From NCBI GenBank assembly GCA_049657775.1, contig JBASNZ010000012.1, forward strand, positions 5,910-69,909: 64,000 nucleotides of DNA. The letters are read 5' to 3'. The position numbers were made by a program, and so were the translations under genes. The DNA is from JBASNZ01 sp049657775 (lineage in GTDB: Bacteria; Actinomycetota; Coriobacteriia; Anaerosomatales; Anaerosomataceae). The notes under the pieces are model-generated. The model saw only the letters and a list, made by a program, of their open reading frames with translations, did not search any database and was not told the DNA's origin. This document shows, one piece after another, positions 23,702 to 32,408 of the stretch. Each line of letters opens with the position of its first letter. Positions within the stretch are counted from its first letter, which is position 1.

Positions 23702-24526
23702 ATGCAGATCGCGCTCAAAGACACCGCACTCAGCGCCGGCCGCCGGTACCTGGGTCCCGCCGCACGCCGCATCCGCCGCGAGATCCAGTGGGCAACGAGC
23801 GGAGCCGATTACCGCGTACGGCGAAGCCCGGAACATCTGCCCTTCGCCATCGCCAGCCACCAGACGCCGCTCATCCGGGCGCTCTCCGGTCTTGACGTGC
23901 GACTCCAGCGCAACAAGATCGTCAACCTCTGCATCGCGGCCGAGCGCCTTGACGGTATCGTCCTCGAGCCCGGGCAGCGTCTTTCATTTTGGAGAGAGGT
24001 CCGAAAGCCGACCGCCCGGCGCGGATACCTGCCGGGTCTCGTTCTTGATCACGGGAAGCTTGGCGAGGGAATCGGCGGAGGGCTGTGCCAGATGACCAAC
24101 CTCCTGTACTGGATGACGCTCCATACCCCGCTTGATGTGGTTGAGCGCTGGAGACACAGCTACGACGTCTTCCCGGACGCCGCGCGTACGCAGCCCTTTG
24201 GAAGCGGCGCCACGTGCGCGTGGCCGGTGCTTGATCTCCAGATCGAGAACCCGACGACCGCTCGGTACCGGCTGTCACTGAGGGTCTCGGACACGCATCT
24301 TGAAGGAGCATGGCGAGCCGACCAGCCAGTCGGCGTCAGGTACCGGATAGACGAGCGCGCCCATCGCTTCACCCACGAGGGTCCCGGCCGATTCGTGCGC
24401 CACAACGAGCTGTGGAAAATCCAAGTAGACCCGGGCACCGATGAGCCCGTCCATGAGTCACTCGTAGCCGTCAACAACGCCCTCATGATGTATGAGCCGT
24501 TCCTGCCGGAGGGCAGGACTTCGTAG
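23702..24526 (+). CDS. VanW family protein
   Basis: A 274-aa member of the VanW family, named after an accessory gene in VanB-type vancomycin clusters but widespread in bacteria without resistance. The family core is clear: LEPGQRLSFWREVRKPTARR, GLVLDHGKLGEGIGGGLCQM, TNLLYWMTLHTPLDVVERWR and FGSGATCAWPVLDLQIENP. There is no signal peptide or membrane segment, unlike the larger VanW-G5 surface proteins. No vanH/A/X or ligase gene is nearby, so resistance should not be inferred. GGGGAGGGG sits before the ATG. It appears to be a single-gene unit with its own promoter. Confidence 0.88.
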   Translation: MQIALKDTALSAGRRYLGPAARRIRREIQWATSGADYRVRRSPEHLPFAIASHQTPLIRALSGLDVRLQRNKIVNLCIAAERLDGIVLEPGQRLSFWREVRKPTARRGYLPGLVLDHGKLGEGIGGGLCQMTNLLYWMTLHTPLDVVERWRHSYDVFPDAARTQPFGSGATCAWPVLDLQIENPTTARYRLSLRVSDTHLEGAWRADQPVGVRYRIDERAHRFTHEGPGRFVRHNELWKIQVDPGTDEPVHESLVAVNNALMMYEPFLPEGRTS

Positions 24527-24572
24527 CCCCTCACGCCATCGGGGCCATCGAGCGCCCGGGCTAGAAGTCTCG

Positions 24573-24636
24573 CGCGTCTCGTGGCACACGCGTCTCGTGG
24601 CACGCGCGTCTCATGGCGCTCGCGTCTCGTGGCGCG
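24573..24636 (+). repeat. Four tandem 16-bp repeats upstream of rimP
   Basis: Four consecutive 16-bp units based on CGCGTCTCGTGGCACG: 24573-24588, 24589-24604, 24605-24620 (with CATGG for CGTGG) and 24621-24636. They fill most of the space between the VanW gene and the rimP promoter, ending three bases before the -35 box. The copies have diverged slightly, unlike the 14-bp set before rpsB. Confidence 0.88.
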
Positions 24637-24638
24637 CT

Positions 24639-24666
24639 TTGCCGGGCATACTCCCTATGGTAGAAT
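24639..24666 (+). promoter_or_regulatory. Promoter of the rimP-nusA-infB operon
   Basis: TTGCCG (24639-24644) and TAGAAT (24661-24666) with a 16-base spacer. Transcription would begin near 24673, about 25 bases before the attenuator-like hairpin, and leave a leader of about 75 nt before rimP. Confidence 0.72.
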
Positions 24667-24697
24667 CACCGCTGCACGTCGAATCTGCCGTCTTGCG

Positions 24698-24724
24698 AGA
24701 AGTGGGCTGACCCCCGCTTCTTTT
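24698..24724 (+). terminator. Attenuator-like hairpin in the rimP leader
   Basis: A 9-bp stem AGAAGTGGG (24698-24706) with CCCGCTTCT (24713-24721, one G-T pair), a six-base loop CTGACC, and four Ts (24721-24724). It lies between the operon promoter and rimP, so it can act only as a leader terminator or attenuator. Short GTGGG-type hairpins with a T tract ahead of rimP-nusA are a recurring arrangement in bacteria. NusA itself influences such hairpins, so feedback is plausible but inferred. Confidence 0.7.
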
Positions 24725-24746
24725 CGTCTGGAAGGAGGTTGTACCG

Positions 24747-25232
24747 ATGGCCAAGAACCTAGCCGCGATTCTTACTACCATGCTGGAGGTCTCAGCCGCC
24801 GACCACGGACTTGAACTCGTAACGGTCGAAATCACAGGTCAGGCCGGTGGGTCGGTCGTTCGCATCTACCTGGACCGCGAGGGGGGCATCGACATCGACG
24901 CCATCGCCGAGGCCAACGCGTGGATCTCGGACGAGATCGATGCAACCGGCGAGATCACGGGACCGTACACACTCGAGGTCTCGTCGCCGGGCATCGAGCG
25001 ACCGCTCCGCAAAGCATCGGACTACGAGCGCTTCTCGGGCCGCGAAGCGGTCATCAAGCTCACGGCGCCGATCGAGAAGCGGCACTCGTACACGGGCGCG
25101 CTCGCGGGCCTGGACGGAGATTCCGTCCTGATCGACGTGGATGGGGAGCGACAGAGCATTCCGCTTTCCATGATCAAGAAGGCACATCTTGCGTTCGACT
25201 TCGCATCCATCGAAGAAGGGAAGACCAAATGA
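24747..25232 (+). CDS. rimP: Ribosome maturation factor RimP
   Basis: A 161-aa RimP needed for 30S maturation. The N-terminal part has the strand-rich LELVTVEITGQAGGSVVRIYLDREGGIDID region, then VSSPGIERPLRKASDYERFSGR, the family signature. The C-terminal SH3-like domain includes TGALAGLDGDSVLIDVDGE. A strong AAGGAGG precedes the ATG. The stop codon overlaps the nusA start (ATGA). Confidence 0.95.
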   Translation: MAKNLAAILTTMLEVSAADHGLELVTVEITGQAGGSVVRIYLDREGGIDIDAIAEANAWISDEIDATGEITGPYTLEVSSPGIERPLRKASDYERFSGREAVIKLTAPIEKRHSYTGALAGLDGDSVLIDVDGERQSIPLSMIKKAHLAFDFASIEEGKTK

Positions 25233-26368
25233 GCTCGGAACTGATGGACGCGCTGCGTCAGCTTGCACGTGAGAAGAACATCGACGAGATGGTCATGCTC
25301 GACCGCCTAGAGCAGACGCTTGCGACCAGCTACCACAAGACACTCGACCTCGAGAACGAGGCGCGCGTAGAGATCGACCGCGAGAGCGGCCGTATCCGCG
25401 TGTTCGAACTCGTGCCCGTTGGTGGCACCGAGGAGGAACCCGTATTCGAGGAGAAGGACATCACCCCCTCGGACATCTCGCGCTTCGCGGCGCAGGCTGC
25501 CAAGCAGGTCATCACGCAGTCGATCCGCGAGGCCGAGCGGGACCAGATCTTCCAGGAGTACGCGGACCGTATCGGTGACAGCATCACCGGCACCGTGCAG
25601 CAGAGTGATAACCGCTACACGCTGATCAAGATCCGTGAGGGAGTCGAGGCCCTGCTGCCGCCGGCCGAGCAGCCGCCGAACGAGCGCTACGATCACAACC
25701 AGCGCATCAAGGCGCTCATCATCGACGTCCGCAAGACTGCCACGAGCGAGCCATCCATTGTTGTCTCGCGCACGCACCCGAACCTCATCAAGCGCCTGTT
25801 CGAGTTGGAGGTTCCCGAGATCTATGACGGCATCGTCGAGATCAAGAGCGTTGCGCGGGAGCCCGGCCTGCGCTCCAAGATCGCGGTATCCAGCCGCGAG
25901 AGCGGCCTGGACCCCGTCGGCGCGTGTGTCGGTCCCAAGGGCAGCCGCGTTCGGATGGTCGTAGCCGAGCTGCGCGGCGAGCGCATCGACGTCGTGCCGT
26001 GGAGCGATGACTCCGCGACGTTCGTCGGCAACGCGCTTTCGCCTGCCAAGGTCTCGACGGTGATCGCAAACGACGGCGAGCACACTGCCACGGTCATCGT
26101 GCCCGACGACCAGCTCTCCCTTGCCATCGGCAAGGAGGGCCAGAACGCGCGTCTGGCGGCCAAGCTCACAGGATGGCGCATCGACATCAAGAGCCTCTCA
26201 CAGGCCGTGTCCAGCGGACTTGCCGCGGCGGTGGCCGCCGGCGAGTCGTGCGTGGAGATCGGCGACGGTCGCTGCATGCACGAGACCGATGATGGCATCC
26301 GCTGCCGCAACCAATCGTTGCCGGGAAGCACGTTCTGCCGTATTCACGCTAAGGAGGCAGGCGCGTAA
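25229..26368 (+). CDS. nusA: Transcription factor NusA with C-terminal Cys/His zinc-binding tail
   Basis: A 379-aa NusA that binds RNA polymerase and modulates pausing, termination and antitermination. The N-terminal polymerase-binding domain (1-125) is followed by S1 (about 130-200, GDSITGTVQQSDNRYTLI), KH1 (about 235-280, VGPKGSRVRMVV) and KH2 (about 300-340, LSLAIGKEGQNARLAAKLTG). Instead of simply ending there, it continues with a Cys-rich tail (340-379): Cys349-x9-Cys359-x10-Cys370-x2-His373, a plausible CCCH zinc site. ATG 25229 overlaps rimP's stop (ATGA). The larger open frame starting at 24920 is rimP shadow. Confidence 0.96.
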   Translation: MSSELMDALRQLAREKNIDEMVMLDRLEQTLATSYHKTLDLENEARVEIDRESGRIRVFELVPVGGTEEEPVFEEKDITPSDISRFAAQAAKQVITQSIREAERDQIFQEYADRIGDSITGTVQQSDNRYTLIKIREGVEALLPPAEQPPNERYDHNQRIKALIIDVRKTATSEPSIVVSRTHPNLIKRLFELEVPEIYDGIVEIKSVAREPGLRSKIAVSSRESGLDPVGACVGPKGSRVRMVVAELRGERIDVVPWSDDSATFVGNALSPAKVSTVIANDGEHTATVIVPDDQLSLAIGKEGQNARLAAKLTGWRIDIKSLSQAVSSGLAAAVAAGESCVEIGDGRCMHETDDGIRCRNQSLPGSTFCRIHAKEAGA

Positions 26369-26372
26369 GAAG

Positions 26373-26648
26373 ATGAAGGCCAAGAAGACCCCGCTCCGTA
26401 CGTGTCTGGCTTGCGGTCGTGAGACCGACAAGAAGGACCTCGTGCGCGTGGTCAGGACCCCCGACGGCGATGTCGCGGTGGATGCCACGGGAAAGCGGAA
26501 CGGCCGGGGAGCGTACGTATGCGCCGCGACCGAGTGCTTCGAGCAGGCCGTGAGGAGAAACAGGTTCACCTCGTCCCTTCGAGTGAACCTGCGTGAAGAC
26601 GATGTAGAGCGCCTACGACGAGACTTCGAGCACACGCTGCAGCAGTAG
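26373..26648 (+). CDS. ylxR: YlxR family RNA-binding protein
   Basis: A 91-aa YlxR (DUF448) protein. The hallmark PLRTCLACG at 8-16, KKDLVRVVRTPDG and DATGKRNGRGAYVC are all present. Family members bind RNA, and in Clostridioides difficile YlxR binds RNase P RNA. It sits between nusA and infB as in nearly all Gram-positive genomes. The only in-frame ATG is at 26373. AGGAGG (26352-26357) is 15 bases away, which is long, so coupling with nusA (gap four bases) probably matters. Confidence 0.93.
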   Translation: MKAKKTPLRTCLACGRETDKKDLVRVVRTPDGDVAVDATGKRNGRGAYVCAATECFEQAVRRNRFTSSLRVNLREDDVERLRRDFEHTLQQ

Positions 26649-26679
26649 CGATACGCTCGCGACCAGGATGGTGACGCGA

Positions 26680-29145
26680 ATGCCCGCGATGAGAGTACAT
26701 GAGTTGGCCAAAGAGTTCGGGATGACATCCCAAGAACTCCTTGACCACTTGGCCGAGCTCAAGATCCCCGCCAAGAACCACGCCTCCACGCTCGTGGAAG
26801 CGTACGTAGACAAGATCCGCAAGAACCTGGCGCCGATCATCGCCGAGCGCCAGGCCGCCATGGAGGCCGAGCGGGCCAAAGAAGAAGCCGAGAAGGCCAA
26901 GGACGACGCGAAAAGAGCCAAAGCCGAAGCTGAGGAACGCGCACGCGTCGAGGCCGAAGAGGCCGCCACACGCGCTGCCGAGGAGGCCGAGCGGGCCAGA
27001 GAGGCTGCAGCCGCCGAGGAGGCCGAGCGCGAGAAGGAGCAGGCGGTCGCTGCCGTTCAGACCGAACGCCAGCGCGCCAAGTCCGAGGTTGAGGAGACGA
27101 CCCGCCGCATCGAGGAAGAGCGCAAGCGCCTTGAGGCGGAAGCCAAGGCCGAGGAGGAGCGCAAGCGCCTTGAGGCTGAGGCAAAGCGTCTTGAGGCTGA
27201 AGAGGCCGAGCGCTACCGTCAGATGGCCAAGCAGGCCGAAGAGGCTGAGCGCCACCAGAACATACTCGCCGAGGCCGCCAAGATGGCGGCCGGTGCAGGC
27301 GGCACCCGCAAGAAGAAAAGGACCAAGAAGCCGACCGGCCAGCGCGAGTCCACCGGCCCGGTGATCCCAGGCACCTCAACAGGCGTGGCAACCGCCCCCG
27401 AAGGGGCGATCCCGATCACCGAGGGCGCAACCGTCGGTGAATTCGCCGAGGCGCTGGAACTGGCCCCCAACGAGATCATCAAGCGGCTCATGATGCTTGG
27501 TGAGCTGCTCACCGTGAACCAGCCGATCGGCCGCACGACGATGGAGATCCTGGCCGACGACCTGGGTGTCACGCTGCATATCACCACGCCCGAGGAGGAT
27601 GCCGGCATCGTCTACGACGACGCCCCCGAGGACCTTGTCGGCCGCCCGCCGGTCGTCACCGTTATGGGCCACGTCGACCACGGTAAGACGTCGCTTCTGG
27701 ACGCTATCCGCTCCACCGGCGTTGCGGCGACCGAAGCCGGCGGCATCACGCAGCACATCGGTGCGTCTGTGGTTGTGCACAACGGCAAGCAGATCACCTT
27801 CATCGACACACCGGGCCACGAGGCCTTCACCGCCATGCGTGCCCGGGGCGCCAAGGTCACCGACATCGCTGTTCTCGTTGTCGCGGCGGACGACGGTGTC
27901 ATGCCGCAGACGGTCGAGGCGATCCACCACGCCAAGGCTGCGGGTGTGCCCATCATCGTCGCGGTCAACAAGATCGATAAGGAAGGCGCCAACCCCGACC
28001 AGGTCAGGCAGATGCTCACCGAGCACGAGATCGTGCCCGAGGAGTGGGGCGGCACCAACATCTTCGTCAACGTCAGCGCCAAGAAGCGCATCAACATCGA
28101 CGAACTGCTCGAGATGATCCTGCTCCAGGCGGAGGTTCTCGAGCTCAAGTCCAACCCCACCGCCAGCGCACACGGCGTGGTCATCGAGGCCAAGCTCGAC
28201 CGTGGCCGCGGTCCGGTCGCGACCGTGCTGGTCGAGCGAGGAACCCTCAAGGTGGGCGACGCCGTCGTGGCCGGTACGAGCCATGGGCGCGTCCGTGCGC
28301 TCATCGACCCGCTGGGCGAGACGGTGGACACCGCCGGTCCCGCGGATCCGGTGGAGATTCTCGGCATCTCGAGCGTGCCGTCGGCGGGCGACGAGTTCCG
28401 TGTTGTCTCGGACGACCGTGAGGCCCGCCAGATCGCCGAGGAGCGCTCGCTCAAGCAGCGCCTGTTGGAGCACCAGAAGAAGACACACGTGTCTCTGGAC
28501 GACCTGTTCGCCAGGATCCAGCAGGGTGAGATCAAAGACCTCAACCTCGTGGTCAAAGCCGACGTGCAGGGTTCCATCGAGGCACTCAAGGACGCGCTTG
28601 ACAAGATGGACCAGTCCGAAGTTCACATCAACGTCATACACTCCGGCGTGGGCGCCATCAACGAGAGCGACGTCATGCTCGCCGACGCATCCGATGCGAT
28701 CGTCATCGGCTTCAACGTCCGGCCAGAGCCCAAGGCCAAGTCGCTCGCCGAGACAGAGAAGGTCGACCTTCGGCTCTACCGCGTCATCTACCAGGCGATC
28801 GAAGAGATCAACGCCGCGCGCGTGGGTCTGCTCCGCCCGACCATCGAGGAGCACGAGACCGCGCGCGTCGAGGTCCGCGAACTCTTCAAAGTCCCCAAGA
28901 TCGGCGTCATCGCAGGCTGCTTCGTGCAGGAAGGCGAGATCAGCCGGGACGACCAGGTGCGCGTTGTAAGAAACGGCGCGATCATCTTCGAGGGCAAACT
29001 CCACTCGCTCAAGCGCTTCAAGGACGACGCCAAGAGCGTGAAGGCCGGCTATGAGTGCGGAATCGGCATCGAGGGCTTCCAGGACATCAAGGAAGGCGAC
29101 TACATCGAGGGATTCCGCACCGTAGAGGTCGCCAGGGAGGAGTAG
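26680..29145 (+). CDS. infB: Translation initiation factor IF-2
   Basis: An approximately 821-aa IF-2, the GTPase that brings fMet-tRNA to the 30S subunit. The N-terminal IF2_N domain (MRVHELAKEFGMTSQELLDH) is followed by a long, highly charged Ala/Glu/Lys/Arg helix (about 60-205, coiled-coil-like EAE/RLEAEA repeats), a basic KKKRTKK linker and a second IF2_N domain (about 240-300). The G domain has GHVDHGKT (about 332), DTPGHEAFT and NKIDK. Domains II-IV follow. In-frame starts exist at 26668, 26671, 26680 and 26689. I chose 26680 because GGTGA ends five bases before it. Confidence 0.96.
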   Translation: MPAMRVHELAKEFGMTSQELLDHLAELKIPAKNHASTLVEAYVDKIRKNLAPIIAERQAAMEAERAKEEAEKAKDDAKRAKAEAEERARVEAEEAATRAAEEAERAREAAAAEEAEREKEQAVAAVQTERQRAKSEVEETTRRIEEERKRLEAEAKAEEERKRLEAEAKRLEAEEAERYRQMAKQAEEAERHQNILAEAAKMAAGAGGTRKKKRTKKPTGQRESTGPVIPGTSTGVATAPEGAIPITEGATVGEFAEALELAPNEIIKRLMMLGELLTVNQPIGRTTMEILADDLGVTLHITTPEEDAGIVYDDAPEDLVGRPPVVTVMGHVDHGKTSLLDAIRSTGVAATEAGGITQHIGASVVVHNGKQITFIDTPGHEAFTAMRARGAKVTDIAVLVVAADDGVMPQTVEAIHHAKAAGVPIIVAVNKIDKEGANPDQVRQMLTEHEIVPEEWGGTNIFVNVSAKKRINIDELLEMILLQAEVLELKSNPTASAHGVVIEAKLDRGRGPVATVLVERGTLKVGDAVVAGTSHGRVRALIDPLGETVDTAGPADPVEILGISSVPSAGDEFRVVSDDREARQIAEERSLKQRLLEHQKKTHVSLDDLFARIQQGEIKDLNLVVKADVQGSIEALKDALDKMDQSEVHINVIHSGVGAINESDVMLADASDAIVIGFNVRPEPKAKSLAETEKVDLRLYRVIYQAIEEINAARVGLLRPTIEEHETARVEVRELFKVPKIGVIAGCFVQEGEISRDDQVRVVRNGAIIFEGKLHSLKRFKDDAKSVKAGYECGIGIEGFQDIKEGDYIEGFRTVEVAREE

Positions 29146-29152
29146 CGAAACC

Positions 29153-29536
29153 GTGAAGCTCACTTCCCGCACCCGCAAGCTCAACGAATCGGTCAGGGAG
29201 GCGATCGCGGGGATCCTCATCGAGGAGGTCGAGGATCCCCGGCTCGAGATGGCTACCGTCACCGGTGTCAGAGTCAGCCCCGACCTGAACTACGCCGAGG
29301 TCTACGTGACCGCGCACGGTGGCGCCGAACGATACGCCGAGCTCCTCGCGGGACTCGAGTCGGCCAAGGGCCGCATTCGTTCCGCGCTTGGCTCGCGCGT
29401 GTCCATGCGGGTCACGCCGGCCTTGCGCTTTCACATCGATCAGAGCGTTGACGCCGGGGAGCGCATCGCTGAGGCGCTGAAGCGCGAGCAGGAGGCACAC
29501 CCCGAATGGACCGATGAGGGAGTGGCCGAAGAGTGA
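29153..29536 (+). CDS. rbfA: Ribosome-binding factor A
   Basis: A 127-aa RbfA, a KH-fold factor for 16S maturation and cold adaptation. N-terminal SRTRKLNESVREAIAGILIE, then VEDPRLEMATVTGVRVSPDL, NYAEVYVTAHG and a late LRFHIDQSVDAGERIAEAL, all typical. The GTG start lies seven bases after infB. Its stop overlaps the next gene's GTG (GTGA). Confidence 0.95.
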   Translation: MKLTSRTRKLNESVREAIAGILIEEVEDPRLEMATVTGVRVSPDLNYAEVYVTAHGGAERYAELLAGLESAKGRIRSALGSRVSMRVTPALRFHIDQSVDAGERIAEALKREQEAHPEWTDEGVAEE

Positions 29537-30507
29537 CGCCTGACGCCGCGACTCTTTCAAGCGTGGCGGCGGCACTGAGGGCCGCACGACTCGTTGCCGT
29601 CTGTGCCCACGTGGACCCTGACGGGGACGCGGTGGGCAGCACGCTCGGCATGGTGCACGCGCTCGACGCGATCGGCGTACAGTCCGTGCCCGTTCTCGCC
29701 TCAGGCACCGGAGCACCGATCACCTACTCGTTCCTTCCGGGAACCGAACGCTACCGCACAGTCGAAGAACTCGCATCCGCTCCTGATCTGGTGCTTGCGC
29801 TCGATTCTCCCGACCCCGCCCGTCTCGGCGAAGCGCGGTCGCTTCTCGAGGTGGCCCGGACCAGCATCGTCATCGACCATCACCCCGACGGTGGCGGATA
29901 CGGCACGATCGATGTCATAGATGAGACCGCGCCCGCAGTCGGGGTACTCATCTGGGAACTGCTGCCGGCGCTTGGCGTCGTCGCCGACGAGGCCATCGCA
30001 ACATGCCTGTACACCGCTCTCATGACCGATACCGGCCGATTCTCGTACTCCAACGCCACGCCGCGCGCCTTCCGCACTGCCGCGGATCTCATAGAGGCCG
30101 GCGCCAACGCCGGCGCGCTGTACATGCAGGTCTACGAGAATCGCTCGTCGGGGCTCCTCGCGCTAGCCGCTCGCACCGTCGGACGTCTCACGCTCGTGAA
30201 CGGTGGGGCGGTGGCCTACGCATGGATCACCGACGCCGATCTATCGGACACCGGCTCGCTCCCTGAGGAGACGGAGAACCTCATCGACGAGATCCGCGTG
30301 CTCGGGGGCGTGGAGGCCGTCGCGCTCCTTAAGGTGCACGACGGATTCGTCAAGGGCAGCCTTAGGGCCAAGGGCTCCGCCGATGTCGGTGCCGCCGCAC
30401 GCGCGCTCGGGGGAGGAGGGCACCGCGCCGCTGCGGGATTCACGCTGAGCGGCGACCTGGCATCGACCCTTGCCGCGCTTCTTCCGCTGCTTCCAGGCGG
30501 TAAGTGA
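29533..30507 (+). CDS. nrnA: DHH/DHHA1 family oligoribonuclease NrnA-like
   Basis: A 324-aa DHH phosphoesterase. The N-terminal DHH domain shows AHVDPDGDAVGS (25-36), LALDSPDPARLG, VIDHHPDGGGYG and TALMTDTGRFSYSN. The C-terminal DHHA1 domain ends with GGGGHRAAAGF. NrnA enzymes degrade short RNAs (2-5 nt) and pAp. They also act on the linear dinucleotides pGpG or pApA left when c-di-GMP or c-di-AMP is cleaved, which is of interest given the riboswitch at 48969. GTG start overlapping rbfA by four bases. The rbfA-nrnA-truB order is conserved in Gram-positive bacteria. Confidence 0.93.
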   Translation: MTPDAATLSSVAAALRAARLVAVCAHVDPDGDAVGSTLGMVHALDAIGVQSVPVLASGTGAPITYSFLPGTERYRTVEELASAPDLVLALDSPDPARLGEARSLLEVARTSIVIDHHPDGGGYGTIDVIDETAPAVGVLIWELLPALGVVADEAIATCLYTALMTDTGRFSYSNATPRAFRTAADLIEAGANAGALYMQVYENRSSGLLALAARTVGRLTLVNGGAVAYAWITDADLSDTGSLPEETENLIDEIRVLGGVEAVALLKVHDGFVKGSLRAKGSADVGAAARALGGGGHRAAAGFTLSGDLASTLAALLPLLPGGK

Positions 30508-31418
30508 TGGCGTCTCGCAGAGGTGCGACCCCGCTTGAGGGCGTTCTCGTTATCGACAAGCCCGGCGGGCTCACCAGCCACGACGTCGTGGCCGCGGTGA
30601 GACGCGCAACCGGCGAGGGTCGTGTCGGTCACGCCGGGACCCTCGACCCGGCAGCGACCGGCGTGCTCATCATCCTCGTCGGGCCGTACACGCGGCTCGA
30701 ACCATACCTGTCCTCGGCGACCAAGTCGTACGAAGCCGCCATAGTCTTCGGCTCGGCCACCGACACCGATGACGCCGACGGGACCCAGGTCGCTCATTCA
30801 GACGTTCCGGCAGACGTCGACGACGCCGATCGCGCACGACGAATCCTCGCTTCGCTCATCGGTATGCAGCTGCAGCGCCCTCCCGAGTACTCCGCGATCA
30901 AGCGCGGCGGCGTGGTGGCTCACAGGGCCGCGCGCGCCGGCGCTCCGATCTGGATCGAGCCGCGGCGGGTAGAGATCATCGATGCGCAGCTCGCACGCGT
31001 GGACGCCGAAGCCCACACGTGGTTCGTCACGTTGACCGTCTCAAAGGGCACGTACATCCGTTCTATCGCCCGGGACCTTGGCGAGACGCTCGGCACACAT
31101 GCCCATCTGGGCTCACTCCGTCGAACCGCCAGCGGGGGCATAGACATCGCATCGGCTATCCCGCTCGACGACGCGGTCGCCGCTGGCGTCGCGGGCACCC
31201 TTGCCGATCGCTTCGCTGACCCCTTCGCCGCTCTCGGACTCCCAGTCATCCACGCGCAAGCCCAGGTCATCGCGGATGGCAAGGCTCTGCGCAACGACGG
31301 CGGGTACGCGGAGGACAGCCTCGTCGCGATCGACGTTGGCGGACGGCTGGCTGCCGTGTATCGCGCATCGGGCGACTGCTTTGTGGCCGACGCGGTGTTC
31401 CCGGGGATCAGGTCATGA
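30507..31418 (+). CDS. truB: tRNA pseudouridine(55) synthase TruB
   Basis: A 303-aa TruB that makes pseudouridine 55 in the T-loop of tRNAs. Motifs: LVIDKPGGLTSHDVVAAVRR, VGHAGTLDPAATGVL with catalytic Asp47, and VSKGTYIRSIARDLGE. ATG 30507 overlaps the previous stop by one base (TGATG), with AGGCGG (30495-30500) six bases ahead. GTG 30504 in the same frame is an alternative start. Confidence 0.96.
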   Translation: MASRRGATPLEGVLVIDKPGGLTSHDVVAAVRRATGEGRVGHAGTLDPAATGVLIILVGPYTRLEPYLSSATKSYEAAIVFGSATDTDDADGTQVAHSDVPADVDDADRARRILASLIGMQLQRPPEYSAIKRGGVVAHRAARAGAPIWIEPRRVEIIDAQLARVDAEAHTWFVTLTVSKGTYIRSIARDLGETLGTHAHLGSLRRTASGGIDIASAIPLDDAVAAGVAGTLADRFADPFAALGLPVIHAQAQVIADGKALRNDGGYAEDSLVAIDVGGRLAAVYRASGDCFVADAVFPGIRS

Positions 31419-32356
31419 CACGCCTCGTCACCTACGAGCGCGGCCTTGCGCCGCTCGGACCCGCGGTCGCAGCCATCGGCGTCTTCGACGGCGTGCACCT
31501 GGGGCATCAGGAGCTGGTGCGCGACGCTATCGACATCGCGCACGAGCGCGGCGTACTCTCCGTGGTCATCACCTTCGACCGGGACCCGGACCGGGTCGTC
31601 CAGCCGGATTCCGCCGCGCCGCAGCTTCTCGAGCTTGAGGACAAGCTCTCGTTCCTCGCCGCGCTCGACCCTGATGTCGTTCTCGTCGTGCCGTTCGACG
31701 CGAGCGTGGCATCGATGGCCCCGGAGGCATTCGTCGACGACATCGTTCTGGCGGCATGTTCGCCAGTCGTGGTTCTAGTGGGTCACGATTTCAGGTTCGG
31801 CAGCGGCGCCCGGGGCGACGTCTTCGTTCTGTCGTCGATCGGCGACAGCCATGGATTCTCGGTCCTCCCTCGCACCCTCGTGGAGATCGGAGGCGCTCCG
31901 GTCACCTCCACACGGATCCGCGCACTCGTTACCGCCGGAGACGTGAAGAGCGCCACCGAACTCCTCGGCAGGCCTCATCGGGTTCGAGGCCGCACGATGA
32001 TAGGCCGGGGCGTCGGCACGGCACTTGGCATCCCGACTGCGAACGTCCACCCGCACACGTACGCTGCCGTTCCCGCGGACGGTGTTTACGCGGCCTATGC
32101 CACCGTTCTCGGTCGCATGTACGGCGCCGGCGTTGCTGTTGGCGTTCCACCAACGTTTCCCGAAGCGACCAGCGCGGTCGAGGTCCATCTGCTCGATTTC
32201 GACGACGGCGACCTGCACGGCGAGGAGATCGCCGTCGACTTCGTGTCACGGATCCGCGAGCAACGCGTCTTCAAGACCGAGCTTGAGCTGTCAAGCGCCA
32301 TCCGCACGGATATCGATACAGCCAGAGAAGCTCTGCGAGACGATCACCCCTGGTAA
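31415..32356 (+). CDS. ribF: Bifunctional riboflavin kinase/FMN adenylyltransferase
   Basis: A 313-aa RibF producing FMN and FAD. The N-terminal FAD-synthetase nucleotidyltransferase domain has AIGVFDGVHLGHQELV and VGHDFRFGSGARGD. The C-terminal flavokinase domain (about 185-310) has GRGVGTALGIPTANV and the VEVHLLDFDDGDLHGEEI segment. The truB-ribF-rpsO order is widely conserved. ATG 31415 overlaps the truB stop (ATGA). Confidence 0.96.
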   Translation: MTRLVTYERGLAPLGPAVAAIGVFDGVHLGHQELVRDAIDIAHERGVLSVVITFDRDPDRVVQPDSAAPQLLELEDKLSFLAALDPDVVLVVPFDASVASMAPEAFVDDIVLAACSPVVVLVGHDFRFGSGARGDVFVLSSIGDSHGFSVLPRTLVEIGGAPVTSTRIRALVTAGDVKSATELLGRPHRVRGRTMIGRGVGTALGIPTANVHPHTYAAVPADGVYAAYATVLGRMYGAGVAVGVPPTFPEATSAVEVHLLDFDDGDLHGEEIAVDFVSRIREQRVFKTELELSSAIRTDIDTAREALRDDHPW

Positions 32357-32378
32357 CGCCCAGAACTCGTGCTATACT
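32351..32378 (+). promoter_or_regulatory. Probable rpsO promoter
   Basis: A strong -10 TATACT (32373-32378) with a poor -35 (TGGTAA, 32351-32356, 16-base spacer). It lies 17 bases after ribF and leaves a ~90-nt leader for rpsO. Confidence 0.5.
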
Positions 32379-32408
32379 CTGTCGGTTGCTTTGACGTACC
32401 CGCATCTT

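Noticed and set aside
23702..24526. VanW gene as a sign of vancomycin resistance
   Set aside because: No vanH, ligase, vanX or two-component genes are nearby, and VanW proteins are common in sensitive bacteria.
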